Made by a program: the position numbers and the translations under genes
Notes under the pieces: generated by a model
The model's database searches: none
The model's input: only the letters and a program-made list of their open reading frames with translations
Told to the model about the DNA's origin: nothing
Shown here: piece by piece, positions 44,958 through 58,499 of the stretch
Layout of the letters: each line of letters starts with the position of its first letter
Position numbering within the stretch: the first letter of the stretch is position 1
Origin: Alitta virens
Lineage: Eukaryota; Annelida; Polychaeta; Phyllodocida; Nereididae
Assembly (NCBI GenBank): GCA_932294295.1
Contig: OW028580.1
Span: 11,127,374-11,191,373 of the forward strand
Direction: 5' to 3'
DNA: 64,000 nt

Positions 44958-47895
44958 GTCCACTTAGCACAGCCAATGAGAGGCAGAGGATGAAGCGCGC
45001 ATTATGATAGCCACGTGGGGCACTCGTGTGCGTAGCGGGGTCAAGGACATTGCAGAGGGCCAGGATGCTGAGAAGAAAACAAACGACAACAACGCAACAC
45101 CGAAGTGAAATACTCTATAGTAGCCTTATGGAACGACGAGGCACAGTTAAATTACCAAGAGTACACAGCCATGTAGGAAGTCCACTTAGCAGTGAGATGC
45201 CAGACTCATGGACAGCATCGCTTAAGTAGGGAAGTTAGTCTGGCTGAGCAGAGATAGCTTTGCTTGGTCCACTTAGCACAGCCAATGAGAGCCAGAGGAC
45301 GAAGCATGCATTATGATAGCCACGTTGGGCACTTGTGCGAAGCGGGGTCAAGGCCGTTGCAGAGGGCCAGGATGCTGACAAGAAAACTAACGACAACAAC
45401 GCAACACCGAAGTGAAATACTCTATAGTAGCCTTTTGGAACGACGTGGCACAGTTAAATTATCAAGAGTACACAGCCATGTAGGAAGTGCACTTAGCAGT
45501 GAGATGCCAGACTCATGGACAGCACCGCTTAAGTAGGGAAGTTAGTCTGGCTGAGCAGAGATAGCTTTGCTTGGTCCACTTAGCACAGCCAATGAGAGCC
45601 AGAGGTAGAAGCGTGCATTATGATAGCCACGTGGGGCACTCGTGGGGCAAGGCCGTTGCAGAGGGCCAGGATGCTGACAAGGAAACAAATGACAACAACG
45701 CGACACCGAAGTGAAATACTCTATAGTAGCTTCTGGGAACGACGTGGCAGTTAAATTATCAAGAGTACACAGCCATGTAGCAAGTGCACTTAGCAGTGAG
45801 ATGCCAGACTCTCAGACCGCACCGATTAAGTAGTAAGTTAGTCTGGCTGTGCAGCGATAGCTTTGCTAGGTCCACTTAGCACAGCCAAAGAGAGGCAGAG
45901 GACGAAGCGTGCATTATTTTAGCCATGTGGGGCTCTCGTGCGTAGCCAGGTCCAGGCCATTGCAGAGGGCCAGGATCCTGACAAGAAAACAAACGACAAC
46001 AACGCGACACCGAAAGTGAAATACTCTATAGTAACCTTTTGGAACGACGTGGCACAGTTAAATTATCAAGAGTACACAGCCATGTAGGAAGTTCACTTAG
46101 CAGTGAGATGCCAGACTCATGGACAGCGCCGCTTAAGAAGGGAAGTCAGTCTGGCTGTGCAGCGATAGCTTTGCTTGGTCCACTTAGCACAGCCAATGAG
46201 AGGAAGAGGACGAAGCTTGCATTATGATAGCCACGTGGGGCACTCGTGCGTAGCGGGATCAAGGCCGTTGCAGAGAGCCAGGATGCTGATAAGAAAACAA
46301 ACGACAACAACGCGACACCGAAGTGAAATACTCTATAGTAGCGTCAGGGAACGACGTGGCACAGTTAAGTTATCAAGAGTACACAGCCATGTAGGAAGTG
46401 CACTTAGCAGTGAGATGCCAGACTCACAGACCGTGCCGATGAAGTAGTAAGATAGGTCCACTTAGCACAGCCAATGAGAGGAAGAGGACGAAGCTTGCAT
46501 TATGATAGCCACGTGGGGCACTCGTGCGTAGCGGGGTCAAGTCCGTTGCAGAGAGCCAGGATGCTGACAAGAAAACAAACGACAACAACGCGACACCGAA
46601 GTGAAATACTCTATAGTAGCGTCAGGGAACGACGTGGCACAGTTAAATTATCAAGAGTACACAGCCATGTAGGAAGTGCACTTAGCAGTGAGATGCCAGA
46701 CTCACAGACCGTGCCGATGAAGTAGTAAGATAGGTCCACTTAGCACAGCCAACGAGAGGCAGAGGACGAAGCATGCATTATGATAGCCACGTTGGGCACT
46801 CGTGCGAAGCGGGGTCAAGGCCGTTGCAGAGGGCCAGGATGCTGACAAGAAAACTAACGACAACAACGCAACACCAAAGTGAAATACTCTATAGTAGCCT
46901 TTTGGAACGACGTGGCACAGTTAAATTATCAAGAGTACACAGCCATGTAGGAAGTGCACTTAGCAGTGAGATGCCAGACTCATGGACAGCACCGCTTAAG
47001 TAGGGAAGTTAGTCTGGCTGAGCAGCGATAGCTTTGCTTGGTCCACTTAGCACAGCTAATGAGAGCCAGAGGTAGAAGCGTGCATTATGATAGCCACGTG
47101 GGGCACTCGTGGGGCAAAGCCGTTGCAGAGGGCCAGGATGCTGACAAGGAAACAAATGACAATAACGCGACACCGAAGTGAAATACTCTATAGTAGCCTT
47201 TTGGAACGAAGTGGCACAGTTAAATTATCAAGAGTACACAGCCATGTAGGAAGTGCACTTAGCAGTGAGATGCCAGACTCATGGACAGCGCCGCTTAAGT
47301 AGGGAAGTTAGTCTGGCTGTGCAGCGATAGCTTTGCTTGGTCCACTTAGCACAGCCAATGAGAGGAAGAGGATGAAGCGTGCATTATGATAGCCACGTGG
47401 GGCACTCGTGCGTAGCGGGGTCAAGGCCGTTGCAGAGAGCCAGGATGCTGACAAGAAAACAAACGACAACAACGCGACACCGAAGTGAAATACTCTATAG
47501 TAGCGTCAGGGAACGACGTGGCACAGATAAATTATCAAGAGTACACAGACACGAAGGAAGTGCACTTAGCAGTGAGATGCCAGACTCACAAACCGTGCCG
47601 ATGAAGTATTAAGATAGGTCCACTTAGCACAGCCAATGAGAGGCAGAGGACGAAGCGTGCATTATGATAGCCACATGGGGCACTCGTGCGTAGCGGGGTC
47701 AAGGCCGTTGTAGAGGGCCAGGATGCTGACAAGAAAACTAACGACAACAACGCGACACCGAAGTGAAATACTCTATAGTAGGCTCAGGGAACAACGTTGC
47801 ACAGTTAAATTATCAAGAGTACACAAAAATGTAGGAAGTGCATTTAGCACTGAGATGCCAGACTCACAGGCCGCGCCGATGAAGTAGTAAGTTAG
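44958..47895 (+). repeat. 2938-bp higher-order repeat, copy 1 (10 monomers)
   Basis: Lengths 309, 307, 296, 308, 278, 278, 307, 299, 278, 278. Markers: GATGAAGCGCGC and CTCGTGTGCGTAGC (2-bp gain) in the first, GATCCTGAC and CGAAAGTG in the fourth, GCTGATAAG in the fifth, a 299-bp chimera in the eighth, and AGACACGAAGG in the ninth. Copy 1 differs from copy 2 in a short patch near 45214-45300. Confidence 0.93.
47041..47339 (+). repeat. 299-bp L/F chimeric monomer, copy 1
   Basis: The front is type L (GAGAGCCAGAGGTAGAAG, the 8-bp loss giving CTCGTGGGGCAA, GACAAGGAAACAAATGAC). The back is type F (CCTTTTGGAACGAAGTGG, CACAGTT without the 2-bp loss, TGGACAGCGCCGC). It equals a fusion of an adjacent L and F pair such as 52917 and 53213, with about 304 bp lost. 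Confidence 0.9.
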
Positions 47896-50833
47896 GTCCA
47901 CTTAGCACAGCCAATGAGAGGCAGAGGATGAAGCGCGCATTATGATAGCCACGTGGGGCACTCGTGTGCGTAGCGGGGTCAAGGACATTGCAGAGGGCCA
48001 GGATGCTGAGAAGAAAACAAACGACAACAACGCAACACCGAAGTGAAATACTCTATAGTAGCCTTATGGAACGACGAGGCACAGTTAAATTACCAAGAGT
48101 ACACAGCCATGTAGGAAGTCCACTTAGCAGTGAGATGCCAGACTCATGGACAGCGCCGCTTAAGTACGGAAGTTAGTCTGGCTGTGCAGCGATAGCTTTG
48201 CTGGGTCCACTTAGCACAGCCAATGAGAGGCAGAGGACGAAGCATGCATTATGATAGCCACGTTGGGCACTTGTGCGAAGCGGGGTCAAGGCCGTTGCAG
48301 AGGGCCAGGATGCTGACAAGAAAACTAACGACAACAACGCAACACCGAAGTGAAATACTCTATAGTAGCCTTTTGGAACGACGTGGCACAGTTAAATTAT
48401 CAAGAGTACACAGCCATGTAGGAAGTGCACTTAGCAGTGAGATGCCAGACTCATGGACAGCACCGCTTAAGTAGGGAAGTTAGTCTGGCTGAGCAGAGAT
48501 AGCTTTGCTTGGTCCACTTAGCACAGCCAATGAGAGCCAGAGGTAGAAGCGTGCATTATGATAGCCACGTGGGGCACTCGTGGGGCAAGGCCGTTGCAGA
48601 GGGCCAGGATGCTGACAAGGAAACAAATGACAACAACGCGACACCGAAGTGAAATACTCTATAGTAGCTTCTGGGAACGACGTGGCAGTTAAATTATCAA
48701 GAGTACACAGCCATGTAGCAAGTGCACTTAGCAGTGAGATGCCAGACTCTCAGACCGCACCGATTAAGTAGTAAGTTAGTCTGGCTGTGCAGCGATAGCT
48801 TTGCTAGGTCCACTTAGCACAGCCAAAGAGAGGCAGAGGACGAAGCGTGCATTATTTTAGCCATGTGGGGCTCTCGTGCGTAGCCAGGTCCAGGCCATTG
48901 CAGAGGGCCAGGATCCTGACAAGAAAACAAACGACAACAACGCGACACCGAAAGTGAAATACTCTATAGTAACCTTTTGGAACGACGTGGCACAGTTAAA
49001 TTATCAAGAGTACACAGCCATGTAGGAAGTTCACTTAGCAGTGAGATGCCAGACTCATGGACAGCGCCGCTTAAGTAGGGAAGTCAGTCTGGCTGTGCAG
49101 CGATAGCTTTGCTTGGTCCACTTAGCACAGCCAATGAGAGGAAGAGGACGAAGCTTGCATTATGATAGCCACGTGGGGCACTCGTGCGTAGCGGGATCAA
49201 GGCCGTTGCAGAGAGCCAGGATGCTGATAAGAAAACAAACGACAACAACGCGACACCGAAGTGAAATACTCTATAGTAGCGTCAGGGAACGACGTGGCAC
49301 AGTTAAGTTATCAAGAGTACACAGCCATGTAGGAAGTGCACTTAGCAGTGAGATGCCAGACTCACAGACCGTGCCGATGAAGTAGTAAGATAGGTCCACT
49401 TAGCACAGCCAATGAGAGGAAGAGGACGAAGCTTGCATTATGATAGCCACGTGGGGCACTCGTGCGTAGCGGGGTCAAGTCCGTTGCAGAGAGCCAGGAT
49501 GCTGACAAGAAAACAAACGACAACAACGCGACACCGAAGTGAAATACTCTATAGTAGCGTCAGGGAACGACGTGGCACAGTTAAATTATCAAGAGTACAC
49601 AGCCATGTAGGAAGTGCACTTAGCAGTGAGATGCCAGACTCACAGACCGTGCCGATGAAGTAGTAAGATAGGTCCACTTAGCACAGCCAACGAGAGGCAG
49701 AGGACGAAGCATGCATTATGATAGCCACGTTGGGCACTCGTGCGAAGCGGGGTCAAGGCCGTTGCAGAGGGCCAGGATGCTGACAAGAAAACTAACGACA
49801 ACAACGCAACACCAAAGTGAAATACTCTATAGTAGCCTTTTGGAACGACGTGGCACAGTTAAATTATCAAGAGTACACAGCCATGTAGGAAGTGCACTTA
49901 GCAGTGAGATGCCAGACTCATGGACAGCACCGCTTAAGTAGGGAAGTTAGTCTGGCTGAGCAGCGATAGCTTTGCTTGGTCCACTTAGCACAGCCAATGA
50001 GAGCCAGAGGTAGAAGCGTGCATTATGATAGCCACGTGGGGCACTCGTGGGGCAAAGCCGTTGCAGAGGGCCAGGATGCTGACAAGGAAACAAATGACAA
50101 CAACGCGACACCGAAGTGAAATACTCTATAGTAGCCTTTTGGAACGAAGTGGCACAGTTAAATTATCAAGAGTACACAGCCATGTAGGAAGTGCACTTAG
50201 CAGTGAGATGCCAGACTCATGGACAGCGCCGCTTAAGTAGGGAAGTTAGTCTGGCTGTGCAGCGATAGCTTTGCTTGGTCCACTTAGCACAGCCAATGAG
50301 AGGAAGAGGATGAAGCGTGCATTATGATAGCCACGTGGGGCACTCGTGCGTAGCGGGGTCAAGGCCGTTGCAGAGAGCCAGGATGCTGACAAGAAAACAA
50401 ACGACAACAACGCGACACCGAAGTGAAATACTCTATAGTAGCGTCAGGGAACGACGTGGCACAGTTAAATTATCAAGAGTACACAGACACGAAGGAAGTG
50501 CACTTAGCAGTGAGATGCCAGACTCACAAACCGTGCCGATGAAGTATTAAGATAGGTCCACTTAGCACAGCCAATGAGAGGCAGAGGACGAAGCGTGCAT
50601 TATGATAGCCACATGGGGCACTCGTGCGTAGCGGGGTCAAGGCCGTTGTAGAGGGCCAGGATGCTGACAAGAAAACTAACGACAACAACGCGACACCGAA
50701 GTGAAATACTCTATAGTAGGCTCAGGGAACAACGTTGCACAGTTAAATTATCAAGAGTACACAAAAATGTAGGAAGTGCATTTAGCACTGAGATGCCAGA
50801 CTCACAGGCCGCGCCGATGAAGTAGTAAGTTAG
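47896..50833 (+). repeat. 2938-bp higher-order repeat, copy 2
   Basis: All ten monomers and all markers recur at exactly +2938. The first monomer ends AAGTACGGAAG...TGCTGGGTCC, shared with copy 3 but not copy 1. Confidence 0.93.
49979..50277 (+). repeat. 299-bp L/F chimeric monomer, copy 2
   Basis: Same chimera 2938 bp downstream, with GACAACAACG where copy 1 has GACAATAACG. The fusion therefore predates the 2938-bp duplication. Confidence 0.9.
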
Positions 50834-52916
50834 GTCCACTTAGCACAGCCAATGAGAGGCAGAGGATGAAGCGCGCATTATGATAGCCACGTGGGGCACT
50901 CGTGTGCGTAGCGGGGTCAAGGACATTGCAGAGGGCCAGGATGCTGAGAAGAAAACAAACGACAACAACGCAACACCGAAGTGAAATACTCTATAGTAGC
51001 CTTATGGAACGACGAGGCACAGTTAAATTACCAAGAGTACACAGCCATGTAGGAAGTCCACTTAGCAGTGAGATGCCAGACTCATGGACAGCGCCGCTTA
51101 AGTACGGAAGTTAGTCTGGCTGTGCAGCGATAGCTTTGCTGGGTCCACTTAGCACAGCCAATGAGAGGCAGAGGACGAAGCATGCATTATGATAGCCACG
51201 TTGGGCACTTGTGCGAAGCGGGGTCAAGGCCGTTGCAGAGGGCCAGGATGCTGACAAGAAAACTAACGACAACAACGCAACACCGAAGTGAAATACTCTA
51301 TAGTAGCCTTTTGGAACGACGTGGCACAGTTAAATTATCAAGAGTACACAGCCATGTAGGAAGTGCACTTAGCAGTGAGATGCCAGACTCATGGACAGCA
51401 CCGCTTAAGTAGGGAAGTTAGTCTGGCTGAGCAGAGATAGCTTTGCTTGGTCCACTTAGCACAGCCAATGAGAGCCAGAGGTAGAAGCGTGCATTATGAT
51501 AGCCACGTGGGGCACTCGTGGGGCAAGGCCGTTGCAGAGGGCCAGGATGCTGACAAGGAAACAAATGACAACAACGCGACACCGAAGTGAAATACTCTAT
51601 AGTAGCTTCTGGGAACGACGTGGCAGTTAAATTATCAAGAGTACACAGCCATGTAGCAAGTGCACTTAGCAGTGAGATGCCAGACTCTCAGACCGCACCG
51701 ATTAAGTAGTAAGTTAGTCTGGCTGTGCAGCGATAGCTTTGCTAGGTCCACTTAGCACAGCCAAAGAGAGGCAGAGGACGAAGCGTGCATTATTTTAGCC
51801 ATGTGGGGCTCTCGTGCGTAGCCAGGTCCAGGCCATTGCAGAGGGCCAGGATCCTGACAAGAAAACAAACGACAACAACGCGACACCGAAAGTGAAATAC
51901 TCTATAGTAACCTTTTGGAACGACGTGGCACAGTTAAATTATCAAGAGTACACAGCCATGTAGGAAGTGCACTTAGCAGTGAGATGCCAGACTCATGGAC
52001 AGCGCCGCTTAAGTAGGGAAGTCAGTCTGGCTGTGCAGCGATAGCTTTGCTTGGTCCACTTAGCACAGCCAATGAGAGGAAGAGGACGAAGCTTGCATTA
52101 TGATAGCCAAGTGGGGCACTCGTGCGTAGCGGGATCAAGGCCGTTGCAGAGAGCCAGGATGCTGATAAGAAAACAAACGACAACAACGCGACACCGAAGT
52201 GAAATACTCTATAGTAGCGTCAGGGAACGACGTGGCACAGTTAAGTTATCAAGAGTACACAGCCATGTAGGAAGTGCACTTAGCAGTGAGATGCCAGACT
52301 CACAGACCGTGCCGATGAAGTAGTAAGATAGGTCCACTTAGCACAGCCAATGAGAGGAAGAGGATGAAGCTTGCATTATGATAGCCACGTGGGTCACTCG
52401 TGTGTAGCGGGGTCAAGTCCGTTGCAGAGAGCCAGGATGCTGACAAGAAAACAAACGACAACAAGGCGACACCGAAGTGAAATACTCTATAGTAGCGTCA
52501 GGGAACGACGTGGCACAGTTAAATTATCAAGAGTACACAGCCATGTAGGAAGTGCACTTAGCAGTGAGATGCCAGACTCACAGACCGTGCCGATGAAGTA
52601 GTAAGATAGGTCCACTTAGCACAGCCAATGAGAGGCAGAGGACGAAGCATGCATTATGATAGCCACGTTGGGCACTCGTGCGAAGCGGGGTCAAGGCCGT
52701 TGCAGAGGGCCAGGATGCTGACAAGAAAACTAACGACAACAACGCAACACCGAAGTGAAATACTCTATAGTAGCCTTTTGGAACGACGTGGCACAGTTAA
52801 ATTATCAAGAGTACACAGCCATGTAGGAAGTGCACTTAGCAGTGAGATGCCAGACTCATGGACAGCACCGCTTAAGTAGGGAAGTTAGTCTGGCTGAGCA
52901 GCGATAGCTTTGCTTG
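50834..52916 (+). repeat. 2938-bp higher-order repeat, copy 3 (seven monomers)
   Basis: Monomers at 50834, 51143, 51450, 51746, 52054, 52332 and 52610 correspond to the first seven of the unit. The eighth position then holds a full L (52917) and a full F (53213) in place of the 299-bp L/F chimera. Homology to the 2938 unit stops here and the pentamer pattern takes over. Confidence 0.9.
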
Positions 52917-53519
52917 GTCCACTTAGCACAGCCAATGAGAGCCAGAGGTAGAAGCGTGCATTATGATAGCCACGTGGGGCACTCGTGGGGCAAGGCCGTT
53001 GCAGAGGGCCAGGATGCTGACAAGGAAACAAATGACAACAATGCGACACCTAAGTGAAATACTCTATAGTAGCTTCTGGGAACGACGTGGCAGTTAAATT
53101 ATCAAGAGTACACAGCCATGTAGCAAGTGCACTTAGCAGTGAGATGCTAGACTCTCAGACCGCACCGATTAAGTAGTAAGTTAGTCTGGCTGTGCAGCGA
53201 TAGCTTTGCTAGGTCCACTTAGCACAGCCAAAGAGAGGCAGAGGACGAAGCGTGCATTATTTTAGCCATGTGGGGCTCTCGTGCGTAGCCAGGTCAAGGC
53301 CATTGCAGAGGGCCAGGATGCTGACAAGAAAACAAACGACAACAACGCGACACCGAAGTGAAATACTCTATAGTAGCCTTTTGGAACGAAGTGGCACAGT
53401 TAAATTATCAAGAGTACACAGCCATGTAGGAAGTGCACTTAGCAGTGAGATGCCAGACTCATGGACAGCGCCGCTTAAGTAGGGAAGTTAGTCTGGCTGT
53501 GCAGCGATAGCTTTGCTTG
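52054..53519 (+). repeat. V-V-W-L-F pentamer (1466 bp), copy 1
   Basis: Monomers at 52054 (V), 52332 (V), 52610 (W), 52917 (L) and 53213 (F): 278+278+307+296+307. This pentamer is the basic higher-order unit of the right part of domain B. This copy has GCCAAGTGGGGC and GGGTCACTCG in the V monomers, as do 56741 and, for the second marker only, 60259. Confidence 0.92.
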
Positions 53520-54968
53520 GTCCACTTAGCACAGCCAATGAGAGGAAGAGGACGAAGCGTGCATTATGATAGCCACGTGGGGCACTCGTGCGTAGCGGGG
53601 TCAAGGCCATTGCAGAGAGCCAGGATGCTGACAAGAAAACAAACGACAACAACGCGACACCGAAGTGAAATACTCTATAGTAGCGTTAGGGAACGACGTG
53701 GCACAGTTAAATTATCAAGAGTACACAGCCATGTAGGAAGTGCACTTAGCAGTGAGATGCCAGACTCACAGACCGTGCCGATGAAGTAGTAAGATAGGTC
53801 CACTTAGCACAGCCACTGAGAGGCAGAGGACGAAGCGTGCATTATTTTAGCCATGTGGGGCTCTCGTGCATAGCCAGGTCAAGGCCATTGCAGAGGGCCA
53901 GGATCCTGACAAGAAAACAAACGACAACAACGCGACACCGAAAGTGAAATACTCTATAGTAGCCTTTTGGAACGACGTGGCACAGTTAAATTATCAAGAG
54001 TACACAGCCATGTAGGAAGTGCACTTAGCAGTGAGATGCCAGACTCATGGACAGCGCCGCTTAAGTAGGGAAGTCAGTCTGGCTGTGCAGCGATAGCTTT
54101 GCTTGGTCCACTTAGCACAGCCAATGAGAGGAAGAGGACGAAGCTTGCATTATGATAGCCACGTGGGGCACTCGTGCGTAGCGGGATCAAGGCCGTTGCA
54201 GAGAGCCAGGATGCTGATAAGAAAACAAACGACAACAACGCGACACCGAAGTGAAATACTCTATAGTAGCGTCAGGGAACGACGTGGCACAGTTAAGTTA
54301 TCAAGAGTACACAGCCATGTAGGAAGTGCACTTTGCAGTGAGATGCTAGACTCACAGACCGTGCCGATGAAGTAGTAAGATAGGTCCACTTAGCACAGCC
54401 AATGAGAGGAAGAGGACGAAGCTTGCATTATGATAGCCACGTGGGGCACTCGTGTGTAGCGGGGTCAAGTCCGTTGCAGAGAGCCAGGATGCTGACAAGA
54501 AAACAAACGACAACAACGCGACACCGAAGTGAAATACTCTATAGTAGCGTCAGGGAACGACGTGGCACAGTTAAATTATCAAGAGTACACAGCCATGTAG
54601 GAAGTGCACTTAGCAGTGAGATGCCAGACTCACAGACCGTGCCGATGAAGTAGTAAGATAGGTCCACTTAGCACAGCCACTGAGAGGCAGAGGACGAAGC
54701 GTGCATTATTTTAGCCATGTGGGGCTCTCGTGCATAGCCAGGTCAAGGCCATTGCAGAGGGCCAGGATGCTGACAAGAAAACAAACGACAACAACGCGAC
54801 ACCAAAGTGAAATACTCTATAGTAGCCTTTTGGAACGACGTGGCACAGTTAAATTATCAAGAGTACACAGCCATGTAGGAAGTGCACTTAGCAGTGAGAT
54901 GCCAGACTCATGGACAGCGCCGCTTAAGTAGGGAAGTTAGTCTGGCTGTGCAGCGATAGCTTTGCTTG
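53520..54968 (+). repeat. Interspersed V*-F*-V-V-F block
   Basis: Starts at 53520 (V*, GCGTTAGGG), 53798 (F*, CCACTGAGAGG front with CCAAT lost, GATCCTGAC, CGAAAGTG), 54106 (V), 54384 (V) and 54662 (F with CCACTGAG front). The V*-F* pair recurs at 59673-60258. The W-L pair expected before the last F is missing. Confidence 0.88.
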
Positions 54969-56433
54969 GTCCACTTAGCACAGCCAATGAGAGGAAGAGG
55001 ACGAAGCGTGCATTATGATAGCCACGTGGGGCACTCATGCGTAGCGGGGTCAAGGACGTTGCAGAGAGCCAGGATGCTGACAAGAAAGCAAACGACAACA
55101 ACGCGACACCGAAGTGAAATACTCTATAGTAGCGTCAGGGAACGACGTGGCACAGTTAAGTTATCAAGAGTACACAGCCATGTAGGAAGTGCACTTAGCA
55201 GTGAGATGCCAGACTCACAGACCGTGCCGATGAAGTAGTAAGATAGGTTCACTTAGCACAGCCAATGAGAGGAAGAGGACGAAGCTTGCATTATGATAGC
55301 CACGTGGGGCACTCGTGTGTAGCGGGGTCAAGTCCGTTGCAGAGAGCCAGGATGCTGACAAGAAAACAAACGACAACAACGCGACACCGAAGTGAAATAC
55401 TCTATAGTAGCGTCAGGGAACGACGTGGCACAGTTAAATTATCAAGAGTACACAGCCATGTAGGAAGTGCACTTAGCAGTAAGATGCCAGACTCACAGAC
55501 CGTGCCGATGAAGTAGTAAGATAGGTCCACTTAGCACAGCCAATGAGAGGCAGAGGACGAAGCATGCATTATGATAGCCACGTTGGGCACTCGTGCGAAG
55601 CGGGGTCAAGGCCGTTGCAGAGGGCCAGGATGCTGACAAGAAAACTAACGACAACAACGCAACACCGAAGTGAAATACTCTATAGTAGCCTTTTGGAACG
55701 ACGTGGCACAGTTAAATTATCAAGAGTACACAGCCATGTAGGAAGTGCACTTAGCAGTGAGATGCCAGACTCATGGACAGCACCGCTTAAGTAGGGAAGT
55801 TAGTCTGGCTGAGCAGCGATAGCTTTGCTTGGTCCACTTAGCACAGCCAATGAGAGCCAGAGGTAGAAGCGTGCATTATGATAGCCACGTGGGGCACTCG
55901 TGGGGCAAGGCCGTTGCAGAGGGCCAGGATGCTGACAAGGAAACAATGACAACAACGCGACACCGAAGTGAAATACTCTATAGTAGCTTCTGGGAACGAC
56001 GTGGCAGTTAAATTATCAAGAGTACACAGCCATGTAGCAAGTGCACTTAGCAGTGAGATGCCAGACTCTCAGACCGCACCGATTAAGTAGTAAGTTAGTC
56101 TGGCTGTGCAGCGATAGCTTTGCTAGGTCCACTTAGCACAGCCAAAGAGAGGCAGAGGACGAAGCGTGCATTATTTTAGCCATGTGGGGCTCTCGTGCGT
56201 AGCCAGGTCAAGGCCATTGCAGAGGGCCAGGATGCTGACAAGAAAACAAACGACAACAACGCGACACCGAAGTGAAATACTCTATAGTAGCCTTTTGGAA
56301 CTAAGTGGCACAGTTAAATTATCAAGAGTACACAGCCATGTAGGAAGTGCACTTAGCAGTGAGATGCCAGACTCATGGACAGCGTCGCTTAAGTAGGGAA
56401 GTTAGTCTGGCTGTGCAGCGATAGCTTTGCTTG
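54969..56433 (+). repeat. V*-V-W-L-F pentamer (1465 bp), copy 2
   Basis: Starts at 54969, 55247, 55525, 55832 and 56127. The L monomer has a 1-bp loss (AAACAATGAC for AAACAAATGAC) and the F monomer has the private GGAACTAAGTGG. The anchor at 55247 reads GTTCACTTAGC. Confidence 0.9.
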
Positions 56434-56740
56434 GTCCACTTAGCACAGCCAATGAGAGGAAGAGGACGAAGCGTGCATTATGATAGCCACGTGGGGCACT
56501 CGTTCGTAGCGGGGTCAAGGCCATTGCAGAGAGCCAGGATGCTGACAAGAAAACAAACGACAACAATGCGACACCGAAGTGAAATACTCTATAGTAGCGT
56601 TAGGGAACGACGTGGCACAGTTAAATTATCAAGAGTACACAGCCATGTAGGAAGTGCACTTAGCAGTGAGATGCCAGACTCATGGACAGCGCCGCTTAAG
56701 TAGGGAAGTCAGTCTGGCTGTGCAGCGATAGCTTTGCTTG
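56434..56740 (+). repeat. Chimeric V*/F* monomer
   Basis: The front is V* (AAGGCCATTGCAGAGAGCC, GCGTTAGGG) and the back is F* (CATGGACAGCGCCGC, AGGGAAGTCAGTC with insert). At 59673-60258 these are two separate monomers (278+308). Here they are fused into 307 bp, an exchange product. Confidence 0.9.
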
Positions 56741-58499
56741 GTCCACTTAGCACAGCCAATGAGAGGAAGAGGACGAAGCTTGCATTATGATAGCCAAGTG
56801 GGGCACTCGTGCGTAGCGGGATCAAGGCCGTTGCAGAGAGCCAGGATGCTGATAAGAAAACAAACGACAACAACGCGACACCGAAGTGAAATACTCTATA
56901 GTAGCGTCAGGGAACGACGTGGCACAGTTAAGTTATCAAGAGTACACAGCCATGTAGGAAGTGCACTTAGCAGTGAGATGCCAGACTCACAGACCGTGCC
57001 GATGAAGTAGTAAGATAGGTCCACTTAGCACAGCCAATGAGAGGAAGAGGATGAAGCTTGCATTATGATAGCCACGTGGGTCACTCGTGTGTAGCGGGGT
57101 CAAGTCCGTTGCAGAGAGCCAGGATGCTGACAAGAAAACAAACGACAACAAGGCGACACCGAAGTGAAATACTCTATGGTAGCGTCAGGGAACGACGTGG
57201 CACAGTTAAATTATCAAGAGTACACAGCCATGTAGGAAGTGCACTTAGCAGTGAGATGCCAGACTCACAGACCGTGCCGATGAAGTAGTAAGATAGGTCC
57301 ACTTAGCACAGCCAATGAGAGGCAGAGGACGAAGCATGCATTATGATAGCCACGTTGGGCACTCGTGCGAAGCGGGGTCAAGGCCGTTGCAGAGGGCCAG
57401 GATGCTGACAAGAAAACTAACGACAACAACGCAACACCGAAGTGAAATACTCTATAGTAGCCTTTTGGAACGACGTGGCACAGTTAAATTATCAAGAGTA
57501 CACAGCCATGTAGGAAGTGCACTTAGCAGTGAGATGCCAGACTCATGGACAGCACCGCTTAAGTAGGGAAGTTAGTCTGGCTGAGCAGCGATAGCTTTGC
57601 TTGGTCCACTTAGCACAGCCAATGAGAGCCAGAGGTAGAAGCGTGCATTATGATAGCCACGTGGGGCACTCGTGGGGCAAGGCCGTTGCAGAGGGCCAGG
57701 ATGCTGACAAGGAAACAAATGACAACAACGCGACACCTAAGTGAAATACTCTATAGTAGCTTCTGGGAACGACGTGGCAGTTAAATTATCAAGAGTACAC
57801 AGCCATGTAGCAAGTGCACTTAGCAGTGAGATGCTAGACTCTCAGACCGCACCGATTAAGTAGTAAGTTAGTCTGGCTGTGCAGCGATAGCTTTGCTAGG
57901 TCCACTTAGCACAGCCAAAGAGAGGCAGAGGACGAAGCGTGCATTATTTTAGCCATGTGGGGCTCTCGTGCGTAGCCAGGTCAAGGCCATTGCAGAGGGC
58001 CAGGATGCTGACAAGAAAACAAACGACAACAACGCGACACCGAAGTGAAATACTCTATAGTAGCCTTTTGGAACGAAGTGGCACAGTTAAATTATCAAGA
58101 GTACACAGCCATGTAGGAAGTGCACTTAGCAGTGAGATGCCAGACTCATGGACAGCGCCGCTTAAGTAGGGAAGTTAGTCTGGCTGTGCAGCGATAGCTT
58201 TGCTTGGTCCACTTAGCACAGCCAATGAGAGGAAGAGGACGAAGCTTGCATTATGATAGCCACGTGGGGCACTCGTGCGTAGTGGGATCAAGGCCGTTGC
58301 AGAGAGCCAGGATGCTGATAAGAAAACAAACGACAACAACGCGACACCGAAGTGAAATACTCTATAGTAGCGTCAGGGAACGACGTGGCACAGTTAAGTT
58401 ATCAAGAGTACACAGCCATGTAGGAAGTGCACTTAGCAGTGAGATGCCAGACTCACAGACCGTGCCGATGAAGTAGTAAGATAGGTCCACTTAGCACAG

